A stretch of 64,000 bases of DNA, taken from positions 15,193,350 to 15,257,349 of the forward strand of contig OY987271.1 of assembly GCA_963920665.1 (NCBI GenBank), in the 5' to 3' direction. The notes under the pieces were generated by a model that was not told the DNA's origin, did not search any database, and was given only the letters and a program-made list of their open reading frames with translations. This document shows positions 1 to 12,466 of the stretch, in pieces. The translations under genes and the position numbers were made by a program. The stretch's first letter is position 1; each line of letters opens with the position of its first letter. The stretch is from Straminergon stramineum (lineage: Eukaryota > Streptophyta > Bryopsida > Hypnales > Calliergonaceae).

Positions 1-700
1 AAGTTTGTGACGTTGAGGTTGTTTTTTGTCTCTCCCAATTGGGAAATGGCAGTGTATTGAAAGGAATGCTAAGTCGTGTATCGTCTTTCATGTTGTACTC
101 TTATCTCTTTGGTTTTAGGTGACTAAGGTAACGAATTCGTTTGCTGATTCTTGCTGATATCCTGAGTGGTGGGTTCGCGAATTTGGTGAATGTGATGCTT
201 TCGACAGTGAATGGTTTGAATGGCAATCGCGTGTGTTAGAATGGCTATTTGAGAGAGGGTAATAAAGGTTTTGACGTTGAACTTGTTTCCCGTCTGTCCC
301 AATTGCTTAGTGGCAGTGTATACGAAGTTGTGTATCGTTTTTCATGTTGTGCTCACGATCTCGTTGGTTTTAGGTGACTAAGGTGATGAATTCGTTTGTC
401 AATTCTTGCTGATTCCTGAGTACTGTAGTGGGTTTTCGAATTTCGTGAACGTGATGCTTTCGACGGTGAATGCATTGAACTGAGATTGCATATGTTATAG
501 TGGAAAATTTGGGAGTGAATATTAAAGGTTTAAAATGTTAAACTTGTTTCCCATCTCTTCCCCTTGGGTAATGGCTTCGTGTGGGGTTGAATATCAAGTT
601 GTGTTTCATTTCTCAATTTTGTTCATCATCTCTTAGGTGACTGAAAGGTAACTGACTAGTTGGTCAGTATTAACAACATGATTAGTATTCTAGTTTTCTA
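1..700. repeat. Three degenerate tandem units of about 260 bp
   Basis: Three diverged copies follow one another. Each has a stretch like 'gacgttgaacttgtttccc' (near 10, 272 and 531), then 'ggcagtgtat' or similar, then 'ttaggtgactaaggtaac' (near 116, 371 and 634). The spacing is about 260 bp. No coding exon was recognised inside. The repeats lie just 5' of the first visible hydrolase exon, so they probably sit in an intron of that gene or in its upstream region. The third copy is the most diverged. Confidence 0.7.
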
Positions 701-773
701 TACTGCTGCATGTTTAACCACATGCTCATTCAACTAAATGTTTGGAACCCACTGTTTCTGCTGTTGTGGTCAG

Positions 774-3711
774 CATTGGCGTTGCGCGGGTGCTATTCAG
801 TGGTGGTGGAGAAGCCATGTGCGGGTCGGACAGTGCGTGCCATGATGCAGAGACCGCTCTTGGAGCACTGGATCTTGGCTGGACATGGCCTTGGGGGAGG
901 AGCTTTGGCAGCTCAGCTGGCGCTCACGCTGCAGCCCAAAGTGAAGGCGCTCATTCTCATGGCTGCGCCCATGCCTCAGGATGTGAATATGGCGGACCTG
1001 AACATCCTCGTTGTGGCTTTGTATGGCCTAAAGGACAGCGTCGTCACTCCAGAGACCGTCGAGGAGTCCTTCTCTCGGATGCCAGGTTTTTATCCCAAAC
1101 CCTAATTCTCAATCTGTGTACCCTAATTCTCAAACCATTCAAAATATTTGAAAGTTGACGGGTCTAGATATATATACCTTTCCTTTTCGAGAGGATTCCA
1201 GTGCACTGACATATACATTACTTGGATATCGTTTGAATAAGTTGTGAATTGTTGAAATTTGAAGTAGTAGGGTCCCAATCATGAGCTTAGAGTACCCTTG
1301 AACCATGATTATTGCATCTACATCTCAGTGTCTCTCAGGGGAGCATTTTTGGTCTTCATAGAACGTAGAAGTACACCTTGCCCTCTTTAATCTGACTGTC
1401 TTGGTTCCCGAAATACGAAATACGACTTAGTTTGAATTTGCAACAAGTGTGCCTTCGGCAATGACAGTGCGGTAAGTGCAGGATATATCCATTTCAGAGG
1501 TCATATTAAAGAGGTCTAAGTGTATCTCATTTCCTACAAGTCACATGTTTGAATGACAATTGAATTGTAAAGGGATGATCTTCAACCCACAGGAAAGGGA
1601 CCAAGGTCCCTTTTCTACTAGCAATATCCTTAAAGAAATGGAGCCAAAGGAACCAATATCTGTAGTTCTCTGTTACTAATCAATTTTTCATGGATTCATA
1701 AATTTTTCAATTGTTTCATGCAGTTTGATTTGGAATATAATTGTTTTTTGAAATACTGCTCAGGAAATTTCCCGAAAGTTTTGATTTTGAATAGGCATTT
1801 TACGAAAATGAACCAGCTCATTGGGATTCAAAGCCTTATGTGTGGCTGTATGGGTGACTGTCGTCTTATGATTTGTAGGAGATAGCGTGGTTACATCGTT
1901 TCCAAATCTGGGGCACTACGACTTTGCGAAGAGCGAGTGTGTGGGGAACGAGAAATTAGGGCAACACCAAGGGCAAGGTCTGACCGAACAAGACTTTAAT
2001 TCTATAGTTATGAAGGCATTTTTAGCTGTCATACTCTCTAGATGGTTGGTTGCCAGTGAGAAAGCCTTATCATTCTCGGATAACCAGAAGCTAACCCCTG
2101 GACGCAATAACTCGAAGGTGTATCCCGGTGACATTCGAGTTCAGTACACCGCAATTCCAATGCCCAACACCAGCCCACAGGTACGGTCATCCTTAAAATC
2201 ATGATGTTCTGAAGAGGCTGTCAAGGGTGTATGGTAGAGGATACTCTTTCCCTCACTTTATGCATTTTAACGAATCAATGTAAGAGCTTGCTTTCATGTA
2301 GAGCTCATAAACCAGAGCCCACTGAAATGGTCAAGAGCCAAACAATCTTGAGATCAAATTTTTATCACTCTATGTATGATTTCTTCTGCAAAGTGCAAGA
2401 GTTGTAGACCTCTATTGTAGGAGAGTAGAAAAATCCATTTTCATTCAAAGATCAGTAGACATTTAGCCAAGTCATGCTGACACACTTATCTGTTGCTAAT
2501 TGAACACCAACCGACTATCGATTGGAACAGGGGCCATTCATTAGGAGACAAGATCAGGTCGAAAGAGTTTTAGTGCCCTCGACCTAATGATGTTTATTTG
2601 ATGAGATTGTGGCATCTTTATGTTTATTTTGTGACCTAATTTTTGGCTGGGAGTTTGTTTTCTGGGGTAACAGAGGTTTTGGTGGGTGTTCACCCCAACA
2701 GAAATCAAAGGAGGTCTTGTTTACTACCCTGGCGCATCAGTAGATTCTCGTGCTTACTTCCCGTTGGCTTTTGAAATCGCCGCACGAGGACATTTGGTGG
2801 TAATTGTCCAAATGCCAATGCGCATTTCGTCTTCCTATTACCAGGATGCTAACGTCGTGATAGCTTCCGATCACCCTCTTCTTTCTGGTAATCCATCTCC
2901 ATTCTCAAACCACAAATTCATCCTTCTCTCTGCAAATTTCTGATTTTTGCTTAACATTTGTGAGTAGCAATGGCATGGTGCCTTTTTAGAAGAAAACCAT
3001 CTAAGAGTAATTAAAAACAAGTCGTAACGAATCAGAGAAAATCAAATGGAGCACTTTCACATATTCAAATTGTGCTCAACTTTGCAAAAACCATGTGTCA
3101 AGGATTGCTTTTTATTTGTGTCGAGTATAATCTGATTTGACATGGAAAAGAATCCCTGACAAGGATTCTCTAGAATGTCATGTGTCTCAGATGTCCAAGT
3201 GCTGATGACTGATACGTCTGTGTTTCTTTGGTGGTGTGGATTTCTTTCAGTGGTTCCAAAGGGCAAGTGGGCAGTAGCAGGGCACTCGGACGGGGGATTT
3301 GCCTCCTCTCTATATGCAGCAGAGTTTGGAGACAGGATTTACGCAGTCGTGATGCACGCAGGAAAATGGGAAGCAAATATGACTGAGAATCCTCTTCCCA
3401 TGGCTCAGATATATGGCACTCTGGATGATGTATCTCCTGGAGGATATGATCGCTACCGGTACAGGTACACTGATCCCCCTCCCAAGGGAACGGGACCTCT
3501 GGTGAACTTGGAAACGACGAGATTCGTCCCCATCGAAGGTGCAAATCACTGCCAAGTGGGAGACTATGGTTACCAGAGCCCTGACCAAATCTCTACACTC
3601 AGCATGGAGCAGCAAGTCGCCAAATTTGCAATAGAAACTGTCTCGTTTCTGGAGGATGTTGCATCAGGTAAACCCGTCGCTTCAAGAACACCGCATTCAG
3701 AATACATTTAG
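774..3711 (+). CDS. Two-domain alpha/beta-hydrolase (Abhydrolase_5-like), 3' four exons, 5' end outside the window
   Basis: Exons by GT-AG sites and matching phases: 774-1085, 1879-2180, 2674-2887, 3251-3711 (stop TAG). They encode about 428 residues after the missing 5' end. The first domain is seen from its middle: 'LALRGCYSVVVEKP', then 'AGHGLGGGALAAQLA', where alpha/beta-hydrolases have G-x-S-x-G, then 'LYGLKDSV' (acidic position) and 'LGHYDF' (His position). A linker with a hydrophobic segment follows. The second domain is complete: 'GGLVYYPGASVDSRAYFPLA', the nucleophile elbow 'AGHSDGGFASSLY', 'IYGTLDDVSP' (Asp) and 'EGANHCQVGDYG' (His). The Ser-Asp-His triad is therefore intact only in domain 2; domain 1 has Gly for Ser. 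The family hydrolyses esters or related bonds, and the substrate cannot be told. The 774 acceptor is the least certain boundary. The protein may be soluble or membrane-tethered through the linker. Confidence 0.85.
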
Positions 3712-4596
3712 CTATTTCTAAAAACACCAGAGATTTCCTTAAACTCATTCAAAGTGGGTTTGCTAAACCATCTTCAGTGAAAAATCAAGGGTGAAATTAA
3801 GGAATGATTCGTCAGGGATAGGGTTGACAAACCCTTTTCGTGGTTCAATCACGAATCTGAGCTACGCGTCAAAATTTCATTGAAGTGGAAGAATATCAGG
3901 AATTCGGTACTACTCAGGGCGTGCAGCCTGAAACGTAAATCTATTCTTGTACTAGTTTTGAGATCTTTGTCGCAGATCAATGTCACAATTTTGGGTGCCC
4001 AGAATCGTGCCAATTTGACGAGATTGATGATAAGCGCTTTGATCAGTCTATATTGGTCAGTCACAAGCATTTGTAAACAGGAAGTTGTATCAATATCATC
4101 TGCAAATTGTTCATGTCTATTGTTTTAGTTTTGGCATTGGTACCCTGAGTGGACATTTACTGTCAGGTGCCTTGTTTTTGTTGGCTTTGAAGAATATTAG
4201 AGACAGCCCCATCCCCTTTTCCATCTGTTGAGACTTAAATAGAGTCAATTACATGAATCCATTTAAATTTAGTTTCAAGATTGTTTGAGGAATTGAATGT
4301 AATGAAGAAATAAGAAACGTTGACATGAGCCATACTACAAAAGAGAATTTTCATCAATCAAAGAAGACCCTTACTTTGTGTTTTGTAGTTGTGAAAAATT
4401 ACTCATTGAAAAAAAATTGTAGAATGTCAAATTGTCAATTTCATTAAAGTGGCGTGTTTTTGACTTTCAGGTACCAAAAATGATGACAAAAATGATATGT
4501 GCATAAAGGTCAAAATCTAGGACAAGAATAATTACATGGATTTGTGTTTCTAAACAATTGTTTTGAAAAATGTTAAAGTATGGGAATTCAACCAAT
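3712..4596. other. AT-rich intergenic DNA after the hydrolase gene
   Basis: This stretch probably begins with the 3' untranslated region of the hydrolase gene. Beyond that I see only AT-rich sequence with short shadow reading frames and no recognisable gene. Confidence 0.5.
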
Positions 4597-4827
4597 TTAA
4601 CCCTAGAAGGGCTTGAAAGCCCTTTGTGTCTGTATAGTATAGTATGTATTTGGTGGTGTTTGATTAGAAAAATATTGACCAAATATTTTGTAGTACAAAG
4701 TAAATTAATGATCATGATAGTACATAAATAGAAATGTATCATAACTCATCTATTAAACTACAATTGAAGAGAAATAAAGTTGAATACGGGTTGTATAGAG
4801 GGATCCCAAGGGCCTTTCTAGGGTTAA
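4597..4827. mobile_element. TTAA-flanked MITE, piggyBac-like ends (family A, copy 1)
   Basis: The 231-bp element starts TTAACCCTAGAAGGGC and ends GGGCCTTTCTAGGGTTAA, so the termini are near-perfect inverted repeats directly flanked by TTAA. A second copy of the same interior lies at 24285-24525 (shared text such as 'attgaccaaatattt' and 'gggttgtatagagggacc'). It is too short to encode a transposase. A TTAA target with ends starting CCCTAGAAAG is the signature of piggyBac elements; the assignment is inferred from the ends only. Confidence 0.8.
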
Positions 4828-4847
4828 TGAAATTGACATTGAAAGTG

Positions 4848-5569
4848 AGGGTGATTGCAAGAAACACTTATCCTATTTTTTGTCTCTTTGGCCTTGGGTA
4901 GGTAATTTTTTGCTTGTAAATTTTGTGTCATATGACAATTTGAAATGAAATTTGAAATGAAGGTACATGTGGAAGTTGTAGACATTGAGTAATTTTTTCC
5001 ATTTAAAAAAATTTGTTTTACTATTTTTAAATAGCCCCCAATTGGATGTCTACCTTGGCCATTTTGGAAGGGCTTATTATTACTTTGACCAAGAAATGTG
5101 ATTTGGAGGGAAAAATTGGGATAGAAAGACTTCTAATAAAGTTATAGAAGTCCACAAAGAGATTTTTTAAAATAGTAAATTGACCACCTTCCACATATGA
5201 TCAAAGTACACTAACTTTTCACAAGTGCATTGAACACAATTTTTTTTCCTGAGATGAAAATGGTTGAAAAGGAGAACCTTCAAGTTCGAAAATTTTCCTT
5301 TTTTCTTTTATTTTTTGGGAAATTTTTACTATTTTCTAAAAGCCAAACATCATAACATCCATTTTCTTGGTATTTGGTATTGTATTTTTTTTGCATAACT
5401 TTCAGAGATAAATTTTTCTAGTTCTGAATTTTTAAGAGACATACTATGTTTAGTACTTTACAAATTATCCGTATTTTATTTTATTTAAAGAAAATTATTC
5501 CAAAAGTCACAATACTCATTGAAATAGGGTGTTTTGAACCAAAAATGGCACATGTTTCTTGCAACGGTC
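4848..5569. mobile_element. MITE with TIR GGGTGATTGCAAGAAACAC (family F, copy 1)
   Basis: The left end 'gggtgattgcaagaaacac' is answered by an inverted right end 'catgtttcttgcaacggtcc'. The same terminal sequence bounds the better-preserved element at 7458-8301. The interior has no convincing open frame; a short minus-strand frame at 5481-5729 includes the terminal repeat and is not considered a gene. Confidence 0.5.
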
Positions 5570-7208
5570 CATGAGTGATTAATTGTACAATTGTGTATCT
5601 TCTTGAAACATCGCCCCTATTATACAGGAAATTTGACTCACCAAATGTCTCATTACAAGTTCCACAAATCTCCTTGTTGATTCCACTTGCTAAGTCACCA
5701 CTATGAGGCAGAATATCCAACACACTCAATATGTGGGCTACTATTCATAAAGTTAAGGATACTATTCATGTTTCCATTATTTCTTGTCCAATGACTTGTT
5801 GGAATGGTGAGATCTGAGCTTGGAATCCCAAATTGGAGGGCACAAAAAGGGTGATGAACAACTTAGAAGGATTTTGTGCCAAACTCAATTTTGGGAGGGC
5901 TTGCTCAAGAAATTTTTTCTTAGTGTGTAAAGTTTGGGACTTGGGGGAGCATTTTTAGCCTAAGCATGCTAAGAGTCAAAGCGGCCATTTCTTCAGTGTC
6001 ACAATGCAAGTGCTCTTAGTTCCCAAGGAGATCACTCCTTATAATTTAAGGTATATACCTAAGTTATGAGGGTATTTGATGTGGGGCTATTTACCTTCAT
6101 TATTGCATTTAAGATGATTGTGTTTTTAAATAAAAGCTACAAGAGAATATTTCCAATACCCTATTTTTTTTTGTAAATTCCTTCATTTAGTTTTTAAAAT
6201 GGAACAATCTTATGTAAATTATTTGAGTGCCTAAATTTTTTCTAATTATTGCCTTTTTTTGCAATTTTTCCCTTACCTCTACTACATGCATATATAGGCT
6301 ATGGATACACTATGAAACCAACAACAATCAATTTACTTCAAGTATTAGTGACCAAGTGACAATTTTTAATAACAAATTTACCATTGAACACTTTAGAATC
6401 CCTTCTGAATTAGCTATGAACATCCCAATCAATACAATCAAGTGTGTTTAATTCATATAGCTTCAAAGATTGAAGTTAAATGGACTATAAACTCTATCCT
6501 CTTATTGTACAATTTTTAGGTCATTGAATCCACTAAGGTAAACCTCCCTATTTATACAATGTGACAATTTCTACCATTTGTGGTCAATGTTTTACATTTG
6601 CATTTAATTTTTTTGATATATACGCTATTAGTACTATGGCACAATTTTTGTCAACCATCCTTCATTGTAGATTTTCTTGATTTTATCCATTTTATCATCT
6701 ACATGAAATTATTTGTCCTTATCTATACTCACAATACTATGAAAAATATGTACGGCCCCTATCCGTTCAGGCTAACTTATGAATAAAAATTCCTACTACA
6801 TGATGTTTTTATGTAGCCTAATTTATATATATTAGAGTATATAGAATTTCATGGATCCTATAGTAGCCCTACATATTGTATAAAATTTTCCCCCTTTGAA
6901 TTAAATGGACCCTATCTTTTAACTCACGTAGTTTTCTAAGACTCAAGAGTAATCTCCCCGGGTCTTAGTTTGAAAAAATCCCAATAGAATAGTAGACTAT
7001 GTACACAATACACTAGTAGTAAACCATAGAGAATACTATTTGATTCTCTTCAAGCATTTAATGTATATTAAAAATATAATTGAATTGCCAAATTTTTAAT
7101 TGAGAAGCAAAAGCTATTTTCCATTGATGACTACAACAAGTGTAAATTGAAGATTAAATTACAATTATTCTAAACTCTTCCATTGTAACTCAATCAAATT
7201 TGCCAATT
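5570..7208. other. AT-rich intergenic DNA, nothing recognised
   Basis: The stretch has long A and T runs and only short chance reading frames. No conserved protein motif or RNA gene was seen on either strand. Confidence 0.5.
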
Positions 7209-8980
7209 TAATCGTTGAAAGAACAAGGACACTACAAGGTTTGGATAGGATCCTATGATCTCAAATTTTGTCATGATTTTTTGAATTCTTTTTTGAAGAT
7301 AGAAAAACACAGAAGCTTTCTTGGAATGGAATTTTTATTTCAATCAGTGACTAGTAGCAAAAGTTATGCAACCCTAAGTTCAAAGAGGAGGATTTTGGAC
7401 TGTACCAAAAAACCCACAAAAACTCAAAATAAAATTATTAAAATTTTTTTCTCATAGGGGTGATTGCAAGAAACACATGTCCTATTTTTTGTCACATGTT
7501 CAATGTGGAAGTTGTTTTGCACTATAAGTATTGCAAAAATGATTGAATGAACATGAAATTTAGATAGAAGGTTCCTCTAGCAATAGAAAATGTACTTGAA
7601 TTATTTCAATTTTTCCTTCATTAATTCTATTGGTGAGATTAAATTTCAATTATATGTCACATGTACAATTTTGTTGGTTTTTAGTACTATTGATTACCTT
7701 TTTTGAAGAGTTATGTTGTCAAATTTGTTAGGCTAGCTCTTCTAATAGAAACACCTTCTTAGGAGAGGGATTTCCAAAAACATGTTCCAAGTGTATTTTG
7801 CATTGGCCTAAAGTGTATCATATTCAGGTTAAATTTATACTGAATAAAAAATGGCTTTTTAGTTCTAGCTTTGATCTTCCTTCTTTTCTCTTAGTTGGAA
7901 ACAATGGCCACTTTTAAAATAAAATTTTCAAGTGCATTTTCTAATTTAAAAAAATAGAAATGTAGAAGTCTGATTGTCAAGCATAAATTGCAGCTTGTGG
8001 CTCAAAATAGTATTTCAAGGTACACTCAAAGACTCAATAGTACTTATAGTTCTTGTAGTGTTTCTAATCAACCAATGTAAATTGTTTTTATGGCAAATTA
8101 AGCATTTCCATTTGTCCTTGCCATCCAATGATGAACATCCAATGTTGTTGGAATAATAGATCTGAAATCTAATCAAACCACCCAGATTTCATGTTCTATG
8201 CTTCTAATAGTACTAACGGTGACTCATAATACAAAAAGTACTAAAAGGTTGAAAATAAAAAATGCAACAAATAGTATGTACAAGTGTTTCTTGCAATCCC
8301 CCATAGAAGGCATTTTTGTCTAGATGGAAAGATTTGATTCATTCTATTTGGAATTTTGGGCTAGTAATGAGAAAATTATGGAGAGTCTTGTTTTGGAGGC
8401 ATTCCTAGCATCTTCTTCAAAAAATGACCTATAAGATTCATTCTTTAGTTCAATTTTCACAATTTAAAAAAAAGATCTATATGGTTTAGTTTGTTTGCTA
8501 AAACAATCTCACCATAGGAATTAGTATTTTTCAAATTTTTAATTCCATCTTTGAACTATTATTCTATTAAAAATTTGTTTTTTCTTCTTATCTCATATCT
8601 ACTTCTACTTAACAATTTTTGAAGAATGAAAATCTAGTAGTTTCTTTTGGAATTTTTTTCCTAGACCTTCAACTCAATTCTTCAACATAATTCGTTTCTT
8701 AAATTTAAGATCTATAGTGCAAAGATTTTAGGTTTAGAAGATTCAAAGTCAAAAAAATTATTCTAGTGCTCCAAAAATGTTTCTTTTCACTTCAAATGCC
8801 TCTATCTTGCAATCTATACAATCAAAGTTTCTAAAATTTCTCCCATGTAATTGTGTACTAGTCTAGTGAAATATCCTATGCTTAGATATGCAAAAAAAAA
8901 GTTTCTTAAAGTTTGCACCTTGCAATAGAAATGGCAGTTTTGAGTGTTTTATTGAAAAAAAGAGGCCTTGGTCTTTCAGG
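7209..8980. mobile_element. TTAA-type MITE of family C, interrupted by a family F element
   Basis: Left part 7209-7457 and right part about 8303-8980 match, in order, the uninterrupted element at 47972-48544: 'gtttggataggatcctatga', 'gcaaaagttatgc', 'gatttgattcattc', 'gagtgttttattg', and the end 'ggccttggtctttcagg'. The outer TTAA flanks have decayed. The family F element 7458-8301 sits inside it. The 8.4-8.8 kb part matches poorly and may hold another insertion. Confidence 0.6.
7458..8301. mobile_element. MITE with TIR and possible 5-bp target duplication (family F, copy 2)
   Basis: The 844-bp element begins GGGTGATTGCAAGAAACAC and ends GTGTTTCTTGCAATCCCC, an inverted repeat of about 20 bp. 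CATAG occurs immediately on both sides (7453-7457 and 8302-8306), consistent with a 5-bp target duplication. It has split a family C element. No transposase frame is present, so the superfamily is not assigned. Confidence 0.7.
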
Positions 8981-9045
8981 CACAATTGCTGGCATGTGAG
9001 CCTAAGATCTTGAGCCCACGAGCTTAGGAGCCTAGGCTCCTATAT

Positions 9046-9530
9046 TATTGGTATCTATATTATAGGTACCTTCTATAGTTATAGGATGTTTATAATTATA
9101 GGCGTTTGTTTTATAAGTACCTATGTTATAAGTACCTTCCATGGTTATAGAATGTTCATATTGTAGGTGTTTATGTTGTAGGTACCTATGTTATAAGCAC
9201 CTTCTATGGTTACACGATGTTTATATTATAGGTGTCTATGTTGTAAGTATTTATGTTATAAATACCTTTCATGGTTATAAGTGCCTAATTATGTTATGGA
9301 TATTTATGCTTTAAGTACCTATGTTATAGGCACCTTGCATGGTTACACGATGTTTATATGATAAGTGCCTAATTATATTATAGGTATATATATTTTACGT
9401 ACCTATGTTATAGGCACCTTCTATGGTTAGAGTATATTTATATTATAGGTATCTATGTTACAAACACCTTACATGGTTATATGGTACTCATATTATAAGT
9501 ACGTATGTTATAAATACCTTCAATAGTTTT
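9046..9530. repeat. Degenerate minisatellite, units about 50-84 bp
   Basis: Eight or so diverged units each contain 'tatgttataagtacctt' or a close variant followed by 'ctatggttat'. The 'ccttctatggtta' core recurs near 9070, 9135, 9203, 9265, 9332, 9417, 9470 and 9518. The unit length varies, so the array is old. Confidence 0.75.
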
Positions 9531-11076
9531 TAGGGGTTGACATTGTCATGTCACATCAGGACGGATGGTAGACAGACGATACGTTAGGATTCAACCCCTC
9601 GTCTATCAGAAAAAATGTCTTTTTAGTACTTCCCTAATACATTCATGGTAGATTTTGTTTTGTTTCTGAGAATCATACTAGCTGTAATTGTCTTAGATAA
9701 ATTCTTATTTTAACACATGAACTCATCCATATATTCAAAGAAAGAGAGTATAACCTGTATGATAATTTAGCTTGCATGATTACTCAAAATTTAATATAAT
9801 TTTGAGCCATATTGTTGAATATAGGAAATCAACGTGATTGTGAAACCATATTATAGTAGTTTGTAAACATATTATATTAGATAGTATTCAAACGTCATTT
9901 ATGATAGATCAAACAGATCAAATTACTCAGACTAAACAAAGCAATTAGGATTCTAAAAATAAAAAAAGACCAATATATGAAAAAAGCTCCATGAGCATTT
10001 GTATGTACTCAGTAAGATACTGAGTCAAGCTCTGTAACTCATTTTCCTTGTATGTATCGTAAACAAGTCTCTGTCGCAACAAAGTTGGAACTCTGTGATA
10101 TTTATTGGCATAATTTTAAAATCAGGTTGAAGCAAACATACCCTTGTGACAAAAACACATTCCTAGCAAAATAAAAAGAGTGAAGGAGTAAGCAAAGTAA
10201 TTTGCTGACATATTTGTCCTTCATACACCAATAAAATTGTATGAAATTTTCGAAAAAATTCCTCAGGAGGTAGTAACCCTCACCTGTACCCATGCCAACA
10301 AGCAAACCGTTAGTGTGCAAGTCGACGTATACGAGATGTCTGCAGATTACTACAACTTGTTATCGTATTTTCACCCAAGAAAAGAACACAAATTCTACAC
10401 AAAGAATCAATGCATATCACGTTTACATAACATTGGCATGATTTTATTTGCAAAAACACGACCCATTAATGCATGACCTATTGGCCGCTAATTTAGGAGC
10501 CCAACACCATAGCAACGAGTTTGCAAACACACATTAAAACTACAGAGATCGATTCTAAGTTTGCACAGTCCTGATGCTCAAATGATTCATAAGCAAAAGC
10601 AAGAGAGATCATTGTGGAGCACTGGTCACTTTCAAAATTCCCAGAGGCTTGTTAGAAGTGTAGCAATCATAAAGCTCAAGTGAGCCAACAATATCTCTAT
10701 CTTCAAGCCATTCTTAACTATGTCTAATTAAGGCACAAGCCTCAAGGTGCCGTTGTTATTTCCCAATTAAAAATACGGTCATGATATGAGAACCAAAGGT
10801 GCTTATAGTAGCCGTGTAAGGGTGTTGTCATCAATTTACAAGGTATTAGCCCTTGTGCTCATTGTTTGGATCACTTGATCCTTTATGGTGTCATGCACTA
10901 ATATGCATTCGTTTAAATATAATAAATTGTCATAAAATATCTCCCTTATTTTTTTCCACAACGAAACATATAATTGCGTTATATGTACTTATAATACATA
11001 TGTGGACAAGCAGTAGAATATAGAATTCTAGGAATAGTTCCTAGAATTTTAATCAAAAAAACAAACAAAAAATTCT

Positions 11077-11166
11077 GGATGGTCCGTTCGTCAATTGAGA
11101 CAGCTTGCCGTCAACGTGGACAGCCTGCTGTCAACTTGGACGGCAAGCCGTCGACAAGGACGGACA
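11077..11166. repeat. GC-rich hairpin with 20-bp direct subrepeats
   Basis: 'ggatggtccgttcgtc' at the left pairs with 'ggacggacagaccatcc' at the right. Inside, units like 'gtcaacttggacggcaagcc' repeat every 20 bp and are themselves partly palindromic. The G+C content stands out in AT-rich surroundings. Confidence 0.6.
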
Positions 11167-11393
11167 GACCATCCAAGTTGATGGCAGGCGGTCGAAAAAA
11201 TAAAATAAAATTTTTGGCCATTGACTTTCAGACGTGATCCCGATGTGTCAAGATGGATGCTAACGAACATACCGATGTGAATCTGGATTTTCACGTCAAC
11301 ATAGACAATCCTAATAGTTATAATAGTTGTAGAATATCTACTTACACATAGGCTCAAGGCTCATAGGCTCACATCCTAGGCTCACATGCTAGC

Positions 11394-12466
11394 ATCATTG
11401 GTCCTCTGGGGGGTAATGGATAACAATGTGAATATGTGATAATGGGGAGATGCATAAAGTTGAGGCAGGGTCTTTGGATGTCTGATTTATACATGTTCAA
11501 ATCAAATTTTGATCATTAATTCACTATGCATGAACTTCTTATAAGAAATTAATGTCAGAGAGGGATCAAATGAACAATCTTTTTTAACTTTTTTGTTTTT
11601 TGAGGAAAGAAAATCAGATATGCAGGCAATTCAATTTACATGCAAAGATCAATGCCCATAGGAATAAGGTTATTTTGTTACACCCAAATGACCCAACTTG
11701 CTGATTATTAATTTATTAGTTTAATACTCCAACCAAGTACAAATCAATAGATGAGTTGCCAAGTAACGAATCCATTCACAAAGGATTGTAGTGAAAAAAT
11801 TGTTGTGCAATATTATATTATTATTAAACATTTAAACCCACTGCTAAATATCTGAGAACACTTTTCAATCATCTCAGATTGAAGAAAACCAACGCAGCAA
11901 GGCAACGTGGTCAGGAGCCCTATGTACAGCTGATGTATGTAATACTTGTACAGTCCAGTGCATATATGTTTATGTACAAAATCAGCTTACAAATCCTACG
12001 CAAGTTATCTAAATATTGCAGGGAGAAGAGTGTATGTCTATAGTAGGATATTAATTAAATGTTGCAATAAACATAATGTATGATGCATCCCTTGGGAAAC
12101 TGTACTAACATGTAAAGCAGCTATTAAGCTTTGATGATTGATTCAAACCAGCGCTCCCGTGAGAGATCGATTTTCATCTAGCTGGTATTACCACACTATT
12201 TAAAATGCAGCTTCATGTAACAACTAGCAAGGCTCACTCACTATTGTATCATTCAAGGATAAACTTATCATTATTTGCAGCAGAAGACGAGATCGACAGT
12301 ACTTAACAGAGAAGGACGTAAACAGCGCGGTTCCAATATCCATCATATTAATTCAAAATTCAACTCCCCTGGACACATACTGCACCTAGTTCCAATTACA
12401 ATTCTTTCACTCAAAACAGGGCAACTGAAGATCAGTTGAACTAGGAAATTAAGGTCAGAACTCGCT
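11394..12466. other. Intergenic DNA, probably including the FTR1 3' untranslated region
   Basis: No gene was recognised. The part next to 12466 probably carries the 3' untranslated region and terminator of the minus-strand FTR1 gene. No clear poly(A) signal could be fixed. Confidence 0.4.

Larger units (their letters stand above)
8988..11393. mobile_element. Putative 2.4-kb element with subterminal inverted repeats
   Basis: The left boundary 'gctggcatgtgagcctaag' (8988-9006) is the reverse complement, with two mismatches, of 'ctaggctcacatgctagc' and its next base at the right boundary (11376-11393). Both ends carry several extra 'gagcc' or 'ggctc' copies, and the left end has a 16-bp palindrome AGGAGCCTAGGCTCCT near 9028. 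The interior holds a minisatellite (9046-9530), a hairpin (11077-11166) and no recognisable protein. 'ttggtctttcagg' just before and 'ttggtcctctgggg' just after suggest insertion near the end of a family C element. Confidence 0.5.

Noticed and set aside
742..1158. 138-codon plus-strand frame overlapping the first visible hydrolase exon
   Set aside because: It is the shadow of the hydrolase frame; the frame used here has the domain motifs and fits the splice phases.
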